The position numbers were made by a program, and so were the translations under genes. From contig NZ_NIUC01000003.1 in the NCBI RefSeq assembly GCF_002807035.1, positions 310,001 to 374,000 on the forward strand: a DNA stretch of 64,000 nucleotides. Direction: 5' to 3'. How positions within the stretch are numbered: the stretch's first letter is position 1; each line of letters opens with the position of its first letter. Positions 18,647 to 27,933 of this stretch are shown here, piece after piece. Source of the stretch: Algoriphagus formosus. GTDB taxonomy: Bacteria; Bacteroidota; Bacteroidia; Cytophagales; Cyclobacteriaceae. The notes beneath the pieces are model-generated. The model had not been told where the DNA came from. It saw only the letters and a program-made list of their open reading frames with translations, and made no database searches.

Positions 18647-20836
18647 ATGAAAAAATCAATCCTCCTCCGACTAGGGATCCTTTTCCTTAATCTGTGCTTT
18701 CTTATCAACCTATCCAAAGCCCAAACTAAGCAATGGTCTTTGGATGGGAATACTTACTTCGTTGCTGAAAACAACAGTATTTTAAAGTATAGTTTACCAG
18801 AAAATACTCCAGAAACTTTTATTCCATCTTCTTGGCTTCAAACGCCGGAAGGAAGGCCTTTGGCGATTCGGGACTTCTCTTTTTCCCAAGATCGAGATAA
18901 GGTTTTGATCTACACCAATACCAAGCGAGTTTGGCGATTGGATACCCAAGGTGACTATTGGGTTTTGGACTTGAATAGCAAAAAGCTTCAGCAAATCGGG
19001 AAGGGTTTGCCGGAGTCCTCGCTTCGCTTTGCTAAGATTTCTCCGGATGGCCAAAAGGCCGCCTATGTCAGTGAGTACAATCTCTATGTAGAGGATTTAA
19101 ACAGTGGGGAAATTACCGCTTTGACTACCGATGGAAACCGCAAGCTGATCAATGGCACTTTTGACTGGGCCTATGAAGAGGAGTTTGCCTGTAGAGATGG
19201 ATTTCAATGGAGCCCGGATAGCAAGAAGATAGCTTATTGGCAGCTGGACGCCAATCAGATTCGGGATTTTTATATGATCAATAATACCGATTCGGTTTAT
19301 TCTCAAATCATTCCCGTGGAATACCCCAAAGTAGGGGAGTCTCCATCTCCTGCAAAAATTGGTGTGGTTGATCTTTCCAGTCAAAAAACTACTTGGTTGA
19401 ATATTCCGGGGGACCCGGCACAGCATTATTTGCCGAGGATGGAGTGGAACAACCCTGACTTATTGCTCGTGCAGCAATTGAATCGCAAGCAAAATCATTC
19501 GAAGGTTTATGCAGTGAATGTACCTCAAAATCAAGCGGAGGTAATCCATGAAGAAATGGATGAAGCTTGGATCGATGTGATGTCTACTTGGGACAATGTA
19601 TATGCCTTGACCTATCGACATCGATTTCCTTGGGTAAGCGAAGGAAAGGAGTTTGTCTGGCTCTCAGAAAAAGACGGCTGGCGACATGTCTATCGAATTG
19701 GATTGGATGGAAAAGAGCAGCTTGTCACTCGCGGAGAATATGATGTGATAAATCTCCTGCATGTGGACGAGGCCGAAGGCTGGGTTTATTTCCACGCTTC
19801 CCCTGATAATGCCACCCAAAAGTATCTTTACCGAACGCGTTGGGATGGTAGTGGAGAAGCTGAAAAGCTTACTCCTCCAGTTTGGGAGGGGACCCACGAT
19901 TATCAGATTTCACCCTCGGGTAAGTTTGCCCTCTATCGTGGTCAAAATCACTACACGCGATCTGTCACCGATTGGATTTCACTTCCTGATCATGATTTCC
20001 TATCGATGGGGGAACAGATGGGAGTCTCAGTAAAAAAGCCTGATGATACGGGTATGGAGTTTTTTACCGTGACTTTGGATGATGGAACCGAAATGGACGG
20101 TTGGATGGTCAAGCCAACCAATTTTGATCCCACGAAAAAATATCCGGTCGTATTTTATGTCTATACAGAGCCTTGGGGAGCGAATGTCAAAGATACCTAT
20201 GGGGTAGGTAGAAATCGCCTTTATGATGGAGATATGGCCGAGGATGGCTATATCTATATTTCCCTGGACAATCGCGGAACACCTGCTCCGAAAGGTCGGG
20301 CATGGCGGAAAAGTATCTATCGAAAGATCGGGCGATTGAATATTTCAGATCAAGCTGAAGCTGCCAAACAGATTTTGGAATGGGACTATGTAGATCCCGA
20401 GCGTATAGCCGTCTGGGGATGGTCCGGTGGAGGTTCAGCAACTCTAAACTTACTTTTCCAATACCCTGAAATCTACAAAACCGGTATTTCCATTGCCGCC
20501 GTTGCGAATCAGTTGACTTATGATAATATCTATCAGGAGCGCTACATGGGATTGCCTCAGGAAAACCTAGAGGACTTTATTGCTGGTTCACCTATCACCC
20601 ATGCCAAAAACTTGGAAGGAAACCTCCTCTATATCCACGGCACTGCCGATGACAATGTGCATTATGCGAATGCGGATATGCTGGTCAACGAATTGATCAA
20701 GCATGGAAAATTATTTCAGTTTATGTCCTATCCGAATCGCTCGCATTCTATCTCTGAAGGGATGGGAACCAATGCTCACTTGCGAAAATTGTACACAGAC
20801 TTCTTGAAGAAACATTGTCCTCCAGGAGGGATTTAA
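18647..20836 (+). CDS. Dipeptidyl peptidase IV-type serine peptidase (family S9)
   Basis: Exported prolyl peptidase of 729 aa that removes dipeptides from peptide N-termini. After a signal peptide (to about residue 26) comes an eight-bladed propeller, then an alpha/beta hydrolase domain from about residue 500. The catalytic triad is readable: S593 in GWSGGG, D668 in GTADDNVHY and H700 in NRSHSISEG. The substrate amino-group site is the double Glu in DWAYEEEFACRDG. The usual tyrosine of the GWSYGG nucleophile elbow is Gly here. The M1-like peptidase gene follows 56 bases downstream, past a heptamer repeat, so the two may act together in peptide breakdown. Confidence 0.93.
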   Translation: MKKSILLRLGILFLNLCFLINLSKAQTKQWSLDGNTYFVAENNSILKYSLPENTPETFIPSSWLQTPEGRPLAIRDFSFSQDRDKVLIYTNTKRVWRLDTQGDYWVLDLNSKKLQQIGKGLPESSLRFAKISPDGQKAAYVSEYNLYVEDLNSGEITALTTDGNRKLINGTFDWAYEEEFACRDGFQWSPDSKKIAYWQLDANQIRDFYMINNTDSVYSQIIPVEYPKVGESPSPAKIGVVDLSSQKTTWLNIPGDPAQHYLPRMEWNNPDLLLVQQLNRKQNHSKVYAVNVPQNQAEVIHEEMDEAWIDVMSTWDNVYALTYRHRFPWVSEGKEFVWLSEKDGWRHVYRIGLDGKEQLVTRGEYDVINLLHVDEAEGWVYFHASPDNATQKYLYRTRWDGSGEAEKLTPPVWEGTHDYQISPSGKFALYRGQNHYTRSVTDWISLPDHDFLSMGEQMGVSVKKPDDTGMEFFTVTLDDGTEMDGWMVKPTNFDPTKKYPVVFYVYTEPWGANVKDTYGVGRNRLYDGDMAEDGYIYISLDNRGTPAPKGRAWRKSIYRKIGRLNISDQAEAAKQILEWDYVDPERIAVWGWSGGGSATLNLLFQYPEIYKTGISIAAVANQLTYDNIYQERYMGLPQENLEDFIAGSPITHAKNLEGNLLYIHGTADDNVHYANADMLVNELIKHGKLFQFMSYPNRSHSISEGMGTNAHLRKLYTDFLKKHCPPGGI

Positions 20837-20848
20837 GCCGGGATTGAA

Positions 20849-20889
20849 AATTAGGAATTAGGAATTAGGAATTAGGAATTAGGAATTAG
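20849..20889 (+). repeat. Heptamer tandem repeat (AATTAGG), 5.9 copies, three bases before a start codon
   Basis: Five exact AATTAGG units and a final AATTAG run from 20849 to 20889, just upstream of the ATG at 20893. The array fills the place where the leader of the M1-like peptidase gene should be. Copy-number change by slipped pairing would move upstream signals by seven bases per unit without changing the protein. Confidence 0.95.
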
Positions 20890-20892
20890 TTT

Positions 20893-22539
20893 ATGTCTAT
20901 AAGAAAAGGCTTTTTGAGATGGATCGGCTGTATGGCTTTGATCTTTGGGTTGTTTAACGCTGCTTTTGCGCAGGATGTCATTACTCGAGCAGATACTTTA
21001 AGAGGGAGTATTACTCCAGAGCGAGCATGGTGGGACCTGAATTACTATCATCTTTCGGTGGAAGTTTTTCCCAAAACACAAGCTATCCAGGGTAAAAATC
21101 TAGTACGCTATCAAGTCAAAGAACCTGCTCAAACACTTCAAATTGACTTGCAGCAGCCATTGAATATCACTGCAGTCAAGCAGGATGGGGTGGAGCTTTC
21201 CTTTAAGCGGGAAGGCGCTGCGCATTTTATTTCACTTCAGAAAAGTCAGGAAAAAGGAGCCTTCAATGAGCTAGAAATTTTCTACGAAGGAAAACCCAAG
21301 GTAGCCGTCCGTCCACCTTGGGATGGGGGGATTACCTGGCAAAAAGACTCCAATGGCAAGCATTTCATCGCCAATTCCAATCAGGGTATCGGTTCGAGTA
21401 TCTGGTGGCCAACCAAAGATCATCCTGCGGATGAGGTGGATAGTATGCTGATTTCGGTGACGGTACCCAAAGACCTGATGGATGTTTCCAATGGTCGACT
21501 TCGAAAGGTGGATGAAAATGAGACCACCAAAACTTTCCATTGGTTTGTCTCCAATCCCATCAATGATTATGGAGTCAATATCAGTATCGGAGACTATGTA
21601 CATTTTGGGGAAGAGTATGAAGGTGAAAAGGGCACTTTGACCATGGATTATTACGTGCTTCGAGAAAATCTAAAAAGAGCAGAGAAGCAATTTCAGGATG
21701 CCATAAAAATGATGGAGGCTTTTGAGTATTGGTTTGGTCCATATCCATTCTATGAGGATGGTTTCAAACTCATTGAGGTGCCTTACTTAGGCATGGAGCA
21801 TCAAAGTGCCGTCACCTATGGCAATGGCTATCAAAATGGCTATTTGGGCCGTGATCTCAGCGGAACAGGCTGGGGATTGAAATTTGACTTTATCATTATC
21901 CATGAGGCTGGACATGAGTGGTTTGCAAATAATATCACCTATCGGGATGTGGCCGATATGTGGATTCATGAGAGTTTTACCAATTACTCTGAAAGTCTCT
22001 TTTTGGACTACCATTTTGGAAAAGAGGCAGGACAGGAATATGTGCGAGGAACCCGAATGAATATTGCTAATCAAATTCCTGTCATTGGGATCTATGGGGT
22101 GAATCGAAGGGGCTCGGGAGATATGTATTACAAGGGAGGTAATATGCTCAACACCCTTCGGGAAATCATTGAGGATGATGAAAAATGGAGAAGTATTCTT
22201 CGGGGATTAAATGAGGAGTTTTATCATCAAACCGTATCAACTCGACAAGTCGAAAACTATATTTCCCAGCAGGTAGGGGTGGATTTAAGGCCCTTTTTTG
22301 ATCAGTATCTGAGAGAAACGGCTATTCCGGTCTTGGAGTATTATTTTTCAGATAATAAAACCCTCAACTACCGCTGGACTAGCTGTGTGCCTTCCTTCGA
22401 TATGCCTGTGGATATTATGATTGGAGAAGAAAAAATCAGACTTCAGCCCAATACAGCTTGGCAGGAATTGCAGGTCAAAAAGGAGGCAGCCATTCAGGTG
22501 GATCCGGATTATTATGTGGGGATTTCGAAGATGAGGTGA
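20893..22539 (+). CDS. M1 family metallopeptidase (aminopeptidase N-like), secreted
   Basis: Zinc peptidase of 548 aa with a signal peptide (cleavage near AFAQ). The zinc site is H337-E338-A-G-H341, with E360 in HESFTNYSE nineteen residues later, exactly the M1 spacing. GMEHQSAVTYGNGY, before the zinc site, takes the place of the GAMEN substrate motif. It is shorter than full aminopeptidase N (about 850 aa) and lacks the C-terminal helical domain, like many Bacteroidota M1 proteins. It probably trims peptides after the S9 peptidase encoded upstream. The start is fixed by the signal peptide, directly after the heptamer array. Confidence 0.92.
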   Translation: MSIRKGFLRWIGCMALIFGLFNAAFAQDVITRADTLRGSITPERAWWDLNYYHLSVEVFPKTQAIQGKNLVRYQVKEPAQTLQIDLQQPLNITAVKQDGVELSFKREGAAHFISLQKSQEKGAFNELEIFYEGKPKVAVRPPWDGGITWQKDSNGKHFIANSNQGIGSSIWWPTKDHPADEVDSMLISVTVPKDLMDVSNGRLRKVDENETTKTFHWFVSNPINDYGVNISIGDYVHFGEEYEGEKGTLTMDYYVLRENLKRAEKQFQDAIKMMEAFEYWFGPYPFYEDGFKLIEVPYLGMEHQSAVTYGNGYQNGYLGRDLSGTGWGLKFDFIIIHEAGHEWFANNITYRDVADMWIHESFTNYSESLFLDYHFGKEAGQEYVRGTRMNIANQIPVIGIYGVNRRGSGDMYYKGGNMLNTLREIIEDDEKWRSILRGLNEEFYHQTVSTRQVENYISQQVGVDLRPFFDQYLRETAIPVLEYYFSDNKTLNYRWTSCVPSFDMPVDIMIGEEKIRLQPNTAWQELQVKKEAAIQVDPDYYVGISKMR

Positions 22540-22611
22540 GAGGAGTAGGGAGTAGGAAGAAGGGAGTAGGAAGTGGGAAGAAGGAAGGTGGGGAGTTAGA
22601 AGTTGGAGGAA
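22540..22611 (+). repeat. Degenerate purine-rich repeat tract downstream of the M1 gene
   Basis: GGAGTAGG occurs at 22542, 22549 and 22563 within a purine-only tract of AGGAAG-like units that starts straight after the stop codon. It looks like a decayed relative of the heptamer array at 20849. It lies between convergent genes. Confidence 0.7.
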
Positions 22612-22679
22612 ATACGGGTGAAATACAATGGAAATATATCTTTAGCAAAATAGAACTGGGTTTTTGCCCTTCGGGTTAA

Positions 22680-23534
22680 TTACTTAAGTCTGGCCACCAT
22701 AATTCCGGATTGGCTTCTATTGCCTGCTAAATAATCATGCAGGGGCTTTTCGGAGATTTCTACTTCTTGATTAGCCGAACTCGCATGCATCAAATGAATT
22801 CGACCGTTCTGCTCCACAGCAAAACCCACGTGTACCATATCCAGATTAGAAATTGAGGTAGTGATCGCGATCAAGTCTCCAGATTGGATTTGATTTTCAT
22901 GAGCACTGATTTGGTCTTTTGGGATGAAAAAATAATCCCGAAGTCTTATCGAAGCTTCTATGTTTTGCAATTGCTCCACATTTTCCCGATTGCTAAGCTG
23001 GGGATAAAACTGAGGATTTTCAGTCATAAATGTTGGCTTGTTTTCATAGGGAATTCCACCGATTTGCTCAGTGATATCTGTCAAAATTCCTTTCTCTTCA
23101 TTGATTGCAATCCAATCCGAAAAGTAGTGTAATCGAGAGGGGTAGCCTTCATTTTTACCGCTTCGATACCGAACGAGTTCCAGTTCCTTTTCAAAGGTTT
23201 CAAAATCGTTCTTCCCTTCTTTGGCCATTCGTGCCAAGGTCACCACTGTTTCCAGATAGGTAGTGCAGTCCACCCCCTGCAAGTCGATGACCAATTGCTC
23301 AGGACCGGGAATTTCCAGGGTTTTCTCCACGTAGGGCGTACCCATAAAGCTTTTACCGATGTCAAAAACCAGATCATTAATTGATGAATTGGCATCAAGA
23401 GTCGGTAGCAAAGCAAGGGCTTTCTCCAGTCGAGCACGGGATTCGGGTGTACAGACGGTTTGAGCATTCCCAAAGAAGGGGAGAAGTAGAAAAATTAAGA
23501 TCAGACCAGGAATCGTTTTGCTTAGCTTATTCAT
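22680..23534 (-). CDS. DUF1460 protein, NlpC/P60-like amidase fold, exported
   Basis: A 284-residue exported protein of the DUF1460 family, which shares the cysteine-peptidase fold of NlpC/P60 enzymes and is thought to act on cell-wall peptides. The catalytic Cys candidate is in GVDCTTYLET and the His in DMVHVGFA; both are in the expected order. The start is set at the ATG at 23534, which gives a signal peptide (MNKLSKTIPGLILIFLLLPF); the frame runs further upstream but only to a TTG. A likely leftward group includes the two genes before it (23621-24683), though the 86-base gap leaves that open. Confidence 0.82.
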   Translation of the reverse strand: MNKLSKTIPGLILIFLLLPFFGNAQTVCTPESRARLEKALALLPTLDANSSINDLVFDIGKSFMGTPYVEKTLEIPGPEQLVIDLQGVDCTTYLETVVTLARMAKEGKNDFETFEKELELVRYRSGKNEGYPSRLHYFSDWIAINEEKGILTDITEQIGGIPYENKPTFMTENPQFYPQLSNRENVEQLQNIEASIRLRDYFFIPKDQISAHENQIQSGDLIAITTSISNLDMVHVGFAVEQNGRIHLMHASSANQEVEISEKPLHDYLAGNRSQSGIMVARLK

Positions 23535-23620
23535 ATCAGCGAAGATAGAAATTTTGGGAAGTACCCATAAAAAAACAGTGGCCAAATCTGACCGCTGTCG
23601 AATAAAGGAGATAGAATGGT

Positions 23621-24049
23621 TTAGAATTCAAATACTAGCCTTTCGAAATCGTTGTCATCGTCGTCGTCTTCGAAGGTCAGTCGGTTGTTGGCTTTTCCTC
23701 TGAAATACCAGTCATCATCCAAGTCATCCAGAATTGAGGTGGATGGAAAGTCCAATTCCAACTCAGTCTGCCCATCGTCTCTGAAAACGCGATAGGATCC
23801 TTCCACGACTTCATTTCCCCGGGTGGCTGTGACAGTCCCGTCTGTGGAAAAGCGGAAAAGAAAATCGTCAAAATCATCTGTCTCATCTTCTCCGTCGTCG
23901 ATATACTGCACGATTCTTAGCCCTGAAGTAATATTCAGATCATTGCGAAGTTGCTCTGCGCCAATATCGGAGGTGCTGGAGCTGCTATTTCCGTCTAGCT
24001 CACAGGAATACAATCCAAGCAGTAGAATAAAAAGAGATAGTCGTTTCAT
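23621..24049 (-). CDS. Acidic lipoprotein, unknown function
   Basis: A 142-residue lipoprotein: signal MKRLSLFILLLGLYSC with the lipid-bearing cysteine at 16, then a Ser-rich linker. The mature part is very rich in Asp (DDGEDETDDFDD near residue 52, DLDDD near 108, DDDDDND near 128) and has alternating short strands (FRFSTDGTVTATRG, VEGSYRVF) that suggest a small lipocalin-like barrel. The acidic runs could bind calcium, but that is inference. One base separates it from the gene upstream, so they are probably co-transcribed. Confidence 0.75.
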   Translation of the reverse strand: MKRLSLFILLLGLYSCELDGNSSSSTSDIGAEQLRNDLNITSGLRIVQYIDDGEDETDDFDDFLFRFSTDGTVTATRGNEVVEGSYRVFRDDGQTELELDFPSTSILDDLDDDWYFRGKANNRLTFEDDDDDNDFERLVFEF

Positions 24050-24050
24050 T

Positions 24051-24683
24051 TTATCGGTTTTTAAGTTGGTTGAAGTTGAATACGCCCATTTTTAGTCCGA
24101 TTTGGAAGGTCAGGGCATTGCCTGCCTCAGGGACTCCTGGGAAATCTTCGATGGATCCGGTCATCACCCGATAGCCCACACCTGCATGCAGCCGTGCAAA
24201 GCGATGAAGGTTTACCTCTACCTGAGCACCGGGTTCGACAAAGAAGGTCTTGGTTTCCTCATAATCGAAATCTCTACCTTCTTCATCTACCTCGAGTTCC
24301 ATTATTCCGAAGGAAAGAGGAAATGTCAGATGGACCATTTTAGATGCCTGGAGCGTGTACTCGATAAAACCTCCGGCCTGGTAGGAATCCACATGGGCAC
24401 GTGCTGGGAGAATGTTTTCGAATGAGGCTGGACGGATATCGTTGACCATTTGTCCATAGAAGCCTCCGAGGCTTAGTTTGTCTCCAAAGGTCATGCCACC
24501 TCGGAAAAGAAAGTAGCCGGTGTTTTCACCTGCCACCTGGGTCGCCTGAAATCCTGGGTCTACAAATACACCCAAGTTGGAGAATGAAAGCTTGCCATCG
24601 AAGAGTGTCTCCGGATCTTCCTGAGCTTTTAGGCTAGTCAGTGATAAACTGATGAATGCGATAAACAAAAAGGTTTTTTTCAT
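24051..24683 (-). CDS. Outer-membrane beta-barrel-like protein, unknown function
   Basis: A 210-residue exported protein with a signal peptide ending near LKAQ. The mature part alternates hydrophobic and polar residues in short strands and ends in FQIGLKMGVFNFNQL, consistent with a small outer-membrane barrel. It is first in a pair with the acidic lipoprotein gene that follows after one base. The pair is divergent from an ECF sigma factor gene, which could control it. Confidence 0.65.
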   Translation of the reverse strand: MKKTFLFIAFISLSLTSLKAQEDPETLFDGKLSFSNLGVFVDPGFQATQVAGENTGYFLFRGGMTFGDKLSLGGFYGQMVNDIRPASFENILPARAHVDSYQAGGFIEYTLQASKMVHLTFPLSFGIMELEVDEEGRDFDYEETKTFFVEPGAQVEVNLHRFARLHAGVGYRVMTGSIEDFPGVPEAGNALTFQIGLKMGVFNFNQLKNR

Positions 24684-24815
24684 GGTAGTATGTGCAATTA
24701 GTCTGTTTTGCTTTCATTACGATGGAAGTAAATCAAAGCGTTGCCTGGGGGTAGAAATATTTTTTTGAGAAGGTGAGGCAACTCTTTATAGACATTTGAT
24801 CGTGATACCCTTGAA

Positions 24816-25388
24816 ATGAATCTACCCAACTCACAGGATTTACAGGATTTGATCCGAGACTGCCAAAATGGTAAGCGAAAAGCCCAGGAAAGGCTTTTTA
24901 AGCTTGCCTACCCTTTAGCTATCTCCGTCAGCAAACGCTACACGCGTGATTTGGACGAAGCCCAATCAGTGGTCAATGAGGGTATGCTGAAAGTTTTCAG
25001 GCAATTGGATCAGTATTCGCCCGAACTCAGCTTTGGGGGTTGGATCAGAAGAATCATGGTGAATGCCTCGATTGATCACTATCGCCGACTCAAGCGCTAT
25101 CAGGATAGATACACGGACTACGAAGGAGAGGAGAGCGCAATGATTTTCGACGAAGGCATTCTGGAAAAAATCAGTGCAGATGAAATTCTGGCACTAGTGC
25201 AAGAGTTGCCACCGGCATACCGGATGGTATTTTCGCTCTACGCCGTAGAAGGTTACAATCATCGTGAAATCGCCGAGGAACTCGGAATCTCCGAAGGTAC
25301 TTCCAAGTCAAATTATTCCAAGGCCAAAGCAAAACTGCAAAAAGCATTGGCAAATCAGCACATTATCAAGCAGCAAAATCATGGATAA
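24816..25388 (+). CDS. ECF-type RNA polymerase sigma factor (sigma-70 family)
   Basis: A 190-residue sigma factor with region 2 (about residues 24-92: AYPLAISVSKRYTRDLDEA and FGGWIRRIMVNASIDHYRR) and region 4 (about 125-180: LPPAYRMVFSLYAVEGYNHREIAEELGISEGTSKSNYSKAKAKL, a helix-turn-helix). There is no region 1 or 3. The gene overlaps the next one by 8 bases (ATGGATAA), so the partner is translationally coupled and is a candidate regulator of this sigma factor. The genes at 23621-24683 are divergent and could be targets. Confidence 0.9.
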   Translation: MNLPNSQDLQDLIRDCQNGKRKAQERLFKLAYPLAISVSKRYTRDLDEAQSVVNEGMLKVFRQLDQYSPELSFGGWIRRIMVNASIDHYRRLKRYQDRYTDYEGEESAMIFDEGILEKISADEILALVQELPPAYRMVFSLYAVEGYNHREIAEELGISEGTSKSNYSKAKAKLQKALANQHIIKQQNHG

Positions 25389-26754
25389 GCGAGATAATTT
25401 TGAAGAGAACATAAAAGCTAAACTGGAGGAAGTTTCCGGTAATGAGGCCGATCAGGCGTGGCAGAGTTTTGCTCCGCTTCTGAATCCTCCCGCTATTCCA
25501 TTTTGGAAGCATTGGAGTATGCCGTATTTGTTTGCATCGGTACTCTTTCTCACTTCCCTTGCATGGCATCAGTGGGGTGAAAAAACTTCACAGGAGGTTG
25601 CTCAGATGGAGGCTAAACCCTTACTTTCTGCTACAGACACGGTATTTAGAAGAGATACGGTTTATGTGGTCGATACAGTTTATGTTTACAAGAAGGTGTA
25701 TCTGAATGAAGTTCAAAGCTATCAATCAGCCTTTGGTTTAGGTTCTTCCAATGAAGTTAATTTTCAAAATCCAGTTTCTGAAACGTGGAATTCATCCACG
25801 GCGCAAACCAAAAATGATTTTGAATTTGGAAAAGAAGAGAAAGGGATTTCTGATCAACAGAATAGTACAGACTCTTCTTCAATTAAAGAAGCAGTCAAGT
25901 TTGTGCCTAAGTTATCTCAGGTAGATTCAAGCCAAATTTCCATTGGGGAATTAAAAGTGCAGACGGGAAATGCTGTGATGCCTGACATGAATTCTCAGCA
26001 GCAAGCCAATTCCACACCAGTACGAAGAAGTATGGCTGCTCCATCGGTAGCTCCTCAGGAAAAATATGTTTTCAAATCCGAAAAGGAACTCGTAGAAGGA
26101 GATACAAGCAATCTCAATCAGGCTCCTGTACCAGAAAAAAGCAAGCCCATGCTTCATCTAGAATTGGGTGGGTCCTTGCTTTTCCCGATCAGCAATTTGG
26201 TGGAATACTATACCCCCTTCCAACAAAACATTCATTTGGGTCTCGAATGGGAAAGTGGCTGGGGTGTTTACCTCGGAGCTATTCGAAATAATGTCGAAGG
26301 CGAACTGGACGATGAAGAAATCCTCTCTCTGCCATCTTCAGTAGTAAATGAGCTTCCCAATATCCCTTCCGATATTAATTCCTTGGATGAAATTTACGTC
26401 ATCAACAGGCAGTGGTTTTTTCCACTAGAACTTAGGTGGAGAAGCTTGTATTACAGCGGATTTAGCTTTGAAAGTAGTTTCGCGCTAATGGGTAATTATC
26501 TCTCAAAACAGGACTTTACTTATGAGTTTGAAAATTTTTCGGAAGTCGAATACCAATATGGAAGTACTAGTTCCAGCGAGTTCAACCTCAGTCACCTGAA
26601 AGTAGGAATCGGTACCAACTATTTGATGACCAAGCGTCTTGGGTTATTCTTGAGAAGTCACTATTGGCTTCCGATTTCTCGGCCTGGTCTGTTACAGGAC
26701 AGGATGCATGGCTTGGAAGTAGGGATAGGAGTGAATGTTTTCTTGGGGAAATAA
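25381..26754 (+). CDS. Membrane protein coupled to the sigma factor: anti-sigma-like N-terminus, barrel-like C-terminus
   Basis: A 457-residue protein starting at the ATG that overlaps the sigma-factor stop. Residues 1-45 are soluble and charged, like the cytoplasmic sigma-binding part of an anti-sigma factor. One membrane segment follows (about 46-62, WSMPYLFASVLFLTSLAW). A long Ser/Gln-rich linker of low complexity (about 80-260) leads to a C-terminal part of about 200 residues made of amphipathic strands (LHLELGGSLLFPISNLV, LEWESGWGVYLGAI, GLEVGIGVNVFLG) that look like an outer-membrane barrel. The frame extends upstream to 25264, but those 39 codons lie inside the sigma gene and were rejected. 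Confidence 0.75.
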   Translation: MDKRDNFEENIKAKLEEVSGNEADQAWQSFAPLLNPPAIPFWKHWSMPYLFASVLFLTSLAWHQWGEKTSQEVAQMEAKPLLSATDTVFRRDTVYVVDTVYVYKKVYLNEVQSYQSAFGLGSSNEVNFQNPVSETWNSSTAQTKNDFEFGKEEKGISDQQNSTDSSSIKEAVKFVPKLSQVDSSQISIGELKVQTGNAVMPDMNSQQQANSTPVRRSMAAPSVAPQEKYVFKSEKELVEGDTSNLNQAPVPEKSKPMLHLELGGSLLFPISNLVEYYTPFQQNIHLGLEWESGWGVYLGAIRNNVEGELDDEEILSLPSSVVNELPNIPSDINSLDEIYVINRQWFFPLELRWRSLYYSGFSFESSFALMGNYLSKQDFTYEFENFSEVEYQYGSTSSSEFNLSHLKVGIGTNYLMTKRLGLFLRSHYWLPISRPGLLQDRMHGLEVGIGVNVFLGK

Positions 26755-26810
26755 TTTCTCCTGGTGATTAAGTTAGACAAAGCCTAGATCTATCTATTAA
26801 ATCATTTGTC

Positions 26811-27569
26811 TTAGAAAAAGAAGGTGAGAATTAGATAGAAAAGAGAGGGGCAAAGTAAGCAACCAACGCCCGTGTAGAAAGTGGCAGTTACGGCACCATA
26901 AGGAACTAGTTTGGGGTCAGTTGCGGCTAACCCTGCAGCTACCCCACTTGAAGTCCCCATGATTCCTCCGAATGCCATGGCGGATTCTGGACTAAAGAGT
27001 CCGATTTTTTTAGCTGCAATAGGGGTGAAAATTGTAACAGCGATGGTTTTTACAACGCCGATAGCAATACTCAAGGCAATTACCTCCGACGAAGCGCCAA
27101 CAGCAGCACCGGTGATCGGACCGACGATGTAGGTACAAGCACCTGCACCGATGGTACACAAACTAGCGGCGTCCCGAATACCCCAAGCAAAGGCTATCGA
27201 AACTCCTAGGATGAAAAATAAGATTATACCGATCAATAAGGAAACTAAACCTAACCAACCTGCTTTTCGGATAAGCTCCAAATTTGCTCCCAATGCGGTG
27301 GCTACTATCGTAAAATCCCGAAACATCGAACCACCCAAAATCCCCACTCCGGCAAAGAGTGAAAGATCAGAGATTCCCTTTTCTCCGTCAGTCCAAAGCC
27401 CTCCCAAGTAGCCTAAAACCAAGCCTAGAAAGATAGAAACCGCAGAACCGGGAATTTTAGAACGGAAAACAGTCTTGGATAAAATATCGCCTATGATAAA
27501 AACAAATCCAATGACCACGAAACCAAAAATCAGCCCGTTTTTTCCTATCAATTCAACTAGCTTATCCAT
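26811..27569 (-). CDS. madM: Malonate transporter subunit MadM
   Basis: A 252-residue membrane protein matching the larger subunit of the MadLM malonate/sodium carrier. It has about eight hydrophobic segments and Gly/Ala-rich loops (GAGACTYIVGPITGAAVGAS, GGIMGTSSGVAAGLAATDP) typical of the family. It overlaps madL by 8 bases and follows matB in the same leftward operon. MadL and MadM work together at the inner membrane. No malonate decarboxylase (mdc or mad) genes are nearby. Confidence 0.85.
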   Translation of the reverse strand: MDKLVELIGKNGLIFGFVVIGFVFIIGDILSKTVFRSKIPGSAVSIFLGLVLGYLGGLWTDGEKGISDLSLFAGVGILGGSMFRDFTIVATALGANLELIRKAGWLGLVSLLIGIILFFILGVSIAFAWGIRDAASLCTIGAGACTYIVGPITGAAVGASSEVIALSIAIGVVKTIAVTIFTPIAAKKIGLFSPESAMAFGGIMGTSSGVAAGLAATDPKLVPYGAVTATFYTGVGCLLCPSLFYLILTFFF

Positions 27570-27930
27570 GGTATCGAGGATGAAACTTTTTCATAATCCA
27601 AGGAAAGATGAGGAAACCAGCCAAAACGGGAATTATTCCTGCTATCAGTGCCAAACTTCCAGAAGAAACTGCGGATTTTACATTCAGACTGGCTGCCATG
27701 GCGATGACAACGGGGATATACATTTTGCTCCAAAAAGCAATGCCTCCAGTCATTTCTGGACTCATTTGATTTTTTTGGACCAACCATTCCTTGCCAAGCA
27801 TTAAGAAAGTCATGGCAAAACCGACACCACCAACATTTGCTTGGATTCCTAGCCAATCCCCCAAAAGCACTCCCACCCATTGTCCTAGGATAAAGGCAAG
27901 GGCTAGAAGAGCTACTCCGTAAATAGTCAT
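27562..27930 (-). CDS. madL: Malonate transporter subunit MadL
   Basis: A 122-residue membrane protein with about four hydrophobic segments, starting MTIYGVALLALAFILGQWVG. Its length, the GVGFAMTFLMLG segment and the position just before madM match the small MadL subunit. Three bases separate it from the upstream synthetase gene. Confidence 0.85.
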   Translation of the reverse strand: MTIYGVALLALAFILGQWVGVLLGDWLGIQANVGGVGFAMTFLMLGKEWLVQKNQMSPEMTGGIAFWSKMYIPVVIAMAASLNVKSAVSSGSLALIAGIIPVLAGFLIFPWIMKKFHPRYHG

Positions 27931-27933
27931 GAT

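Noticed and set aside
20849..20889. CRISPR array
   Set aside because: The units are seven bases long and contiguous, with no spacers and no cas genes nearby.
25264..25380. Upstream extension of the membrane protein within the sigma-factor gene
   Set aside because: Those codons are the sigma region 4 sequence in another frame; the coupled ATG at 25381 is the natural start.
26911..27804. Several plus-strand frames opposite madM and madL
   Set aside because: They are mirror frames of strongly hydrophobic genes, without start context or recognisable domains.
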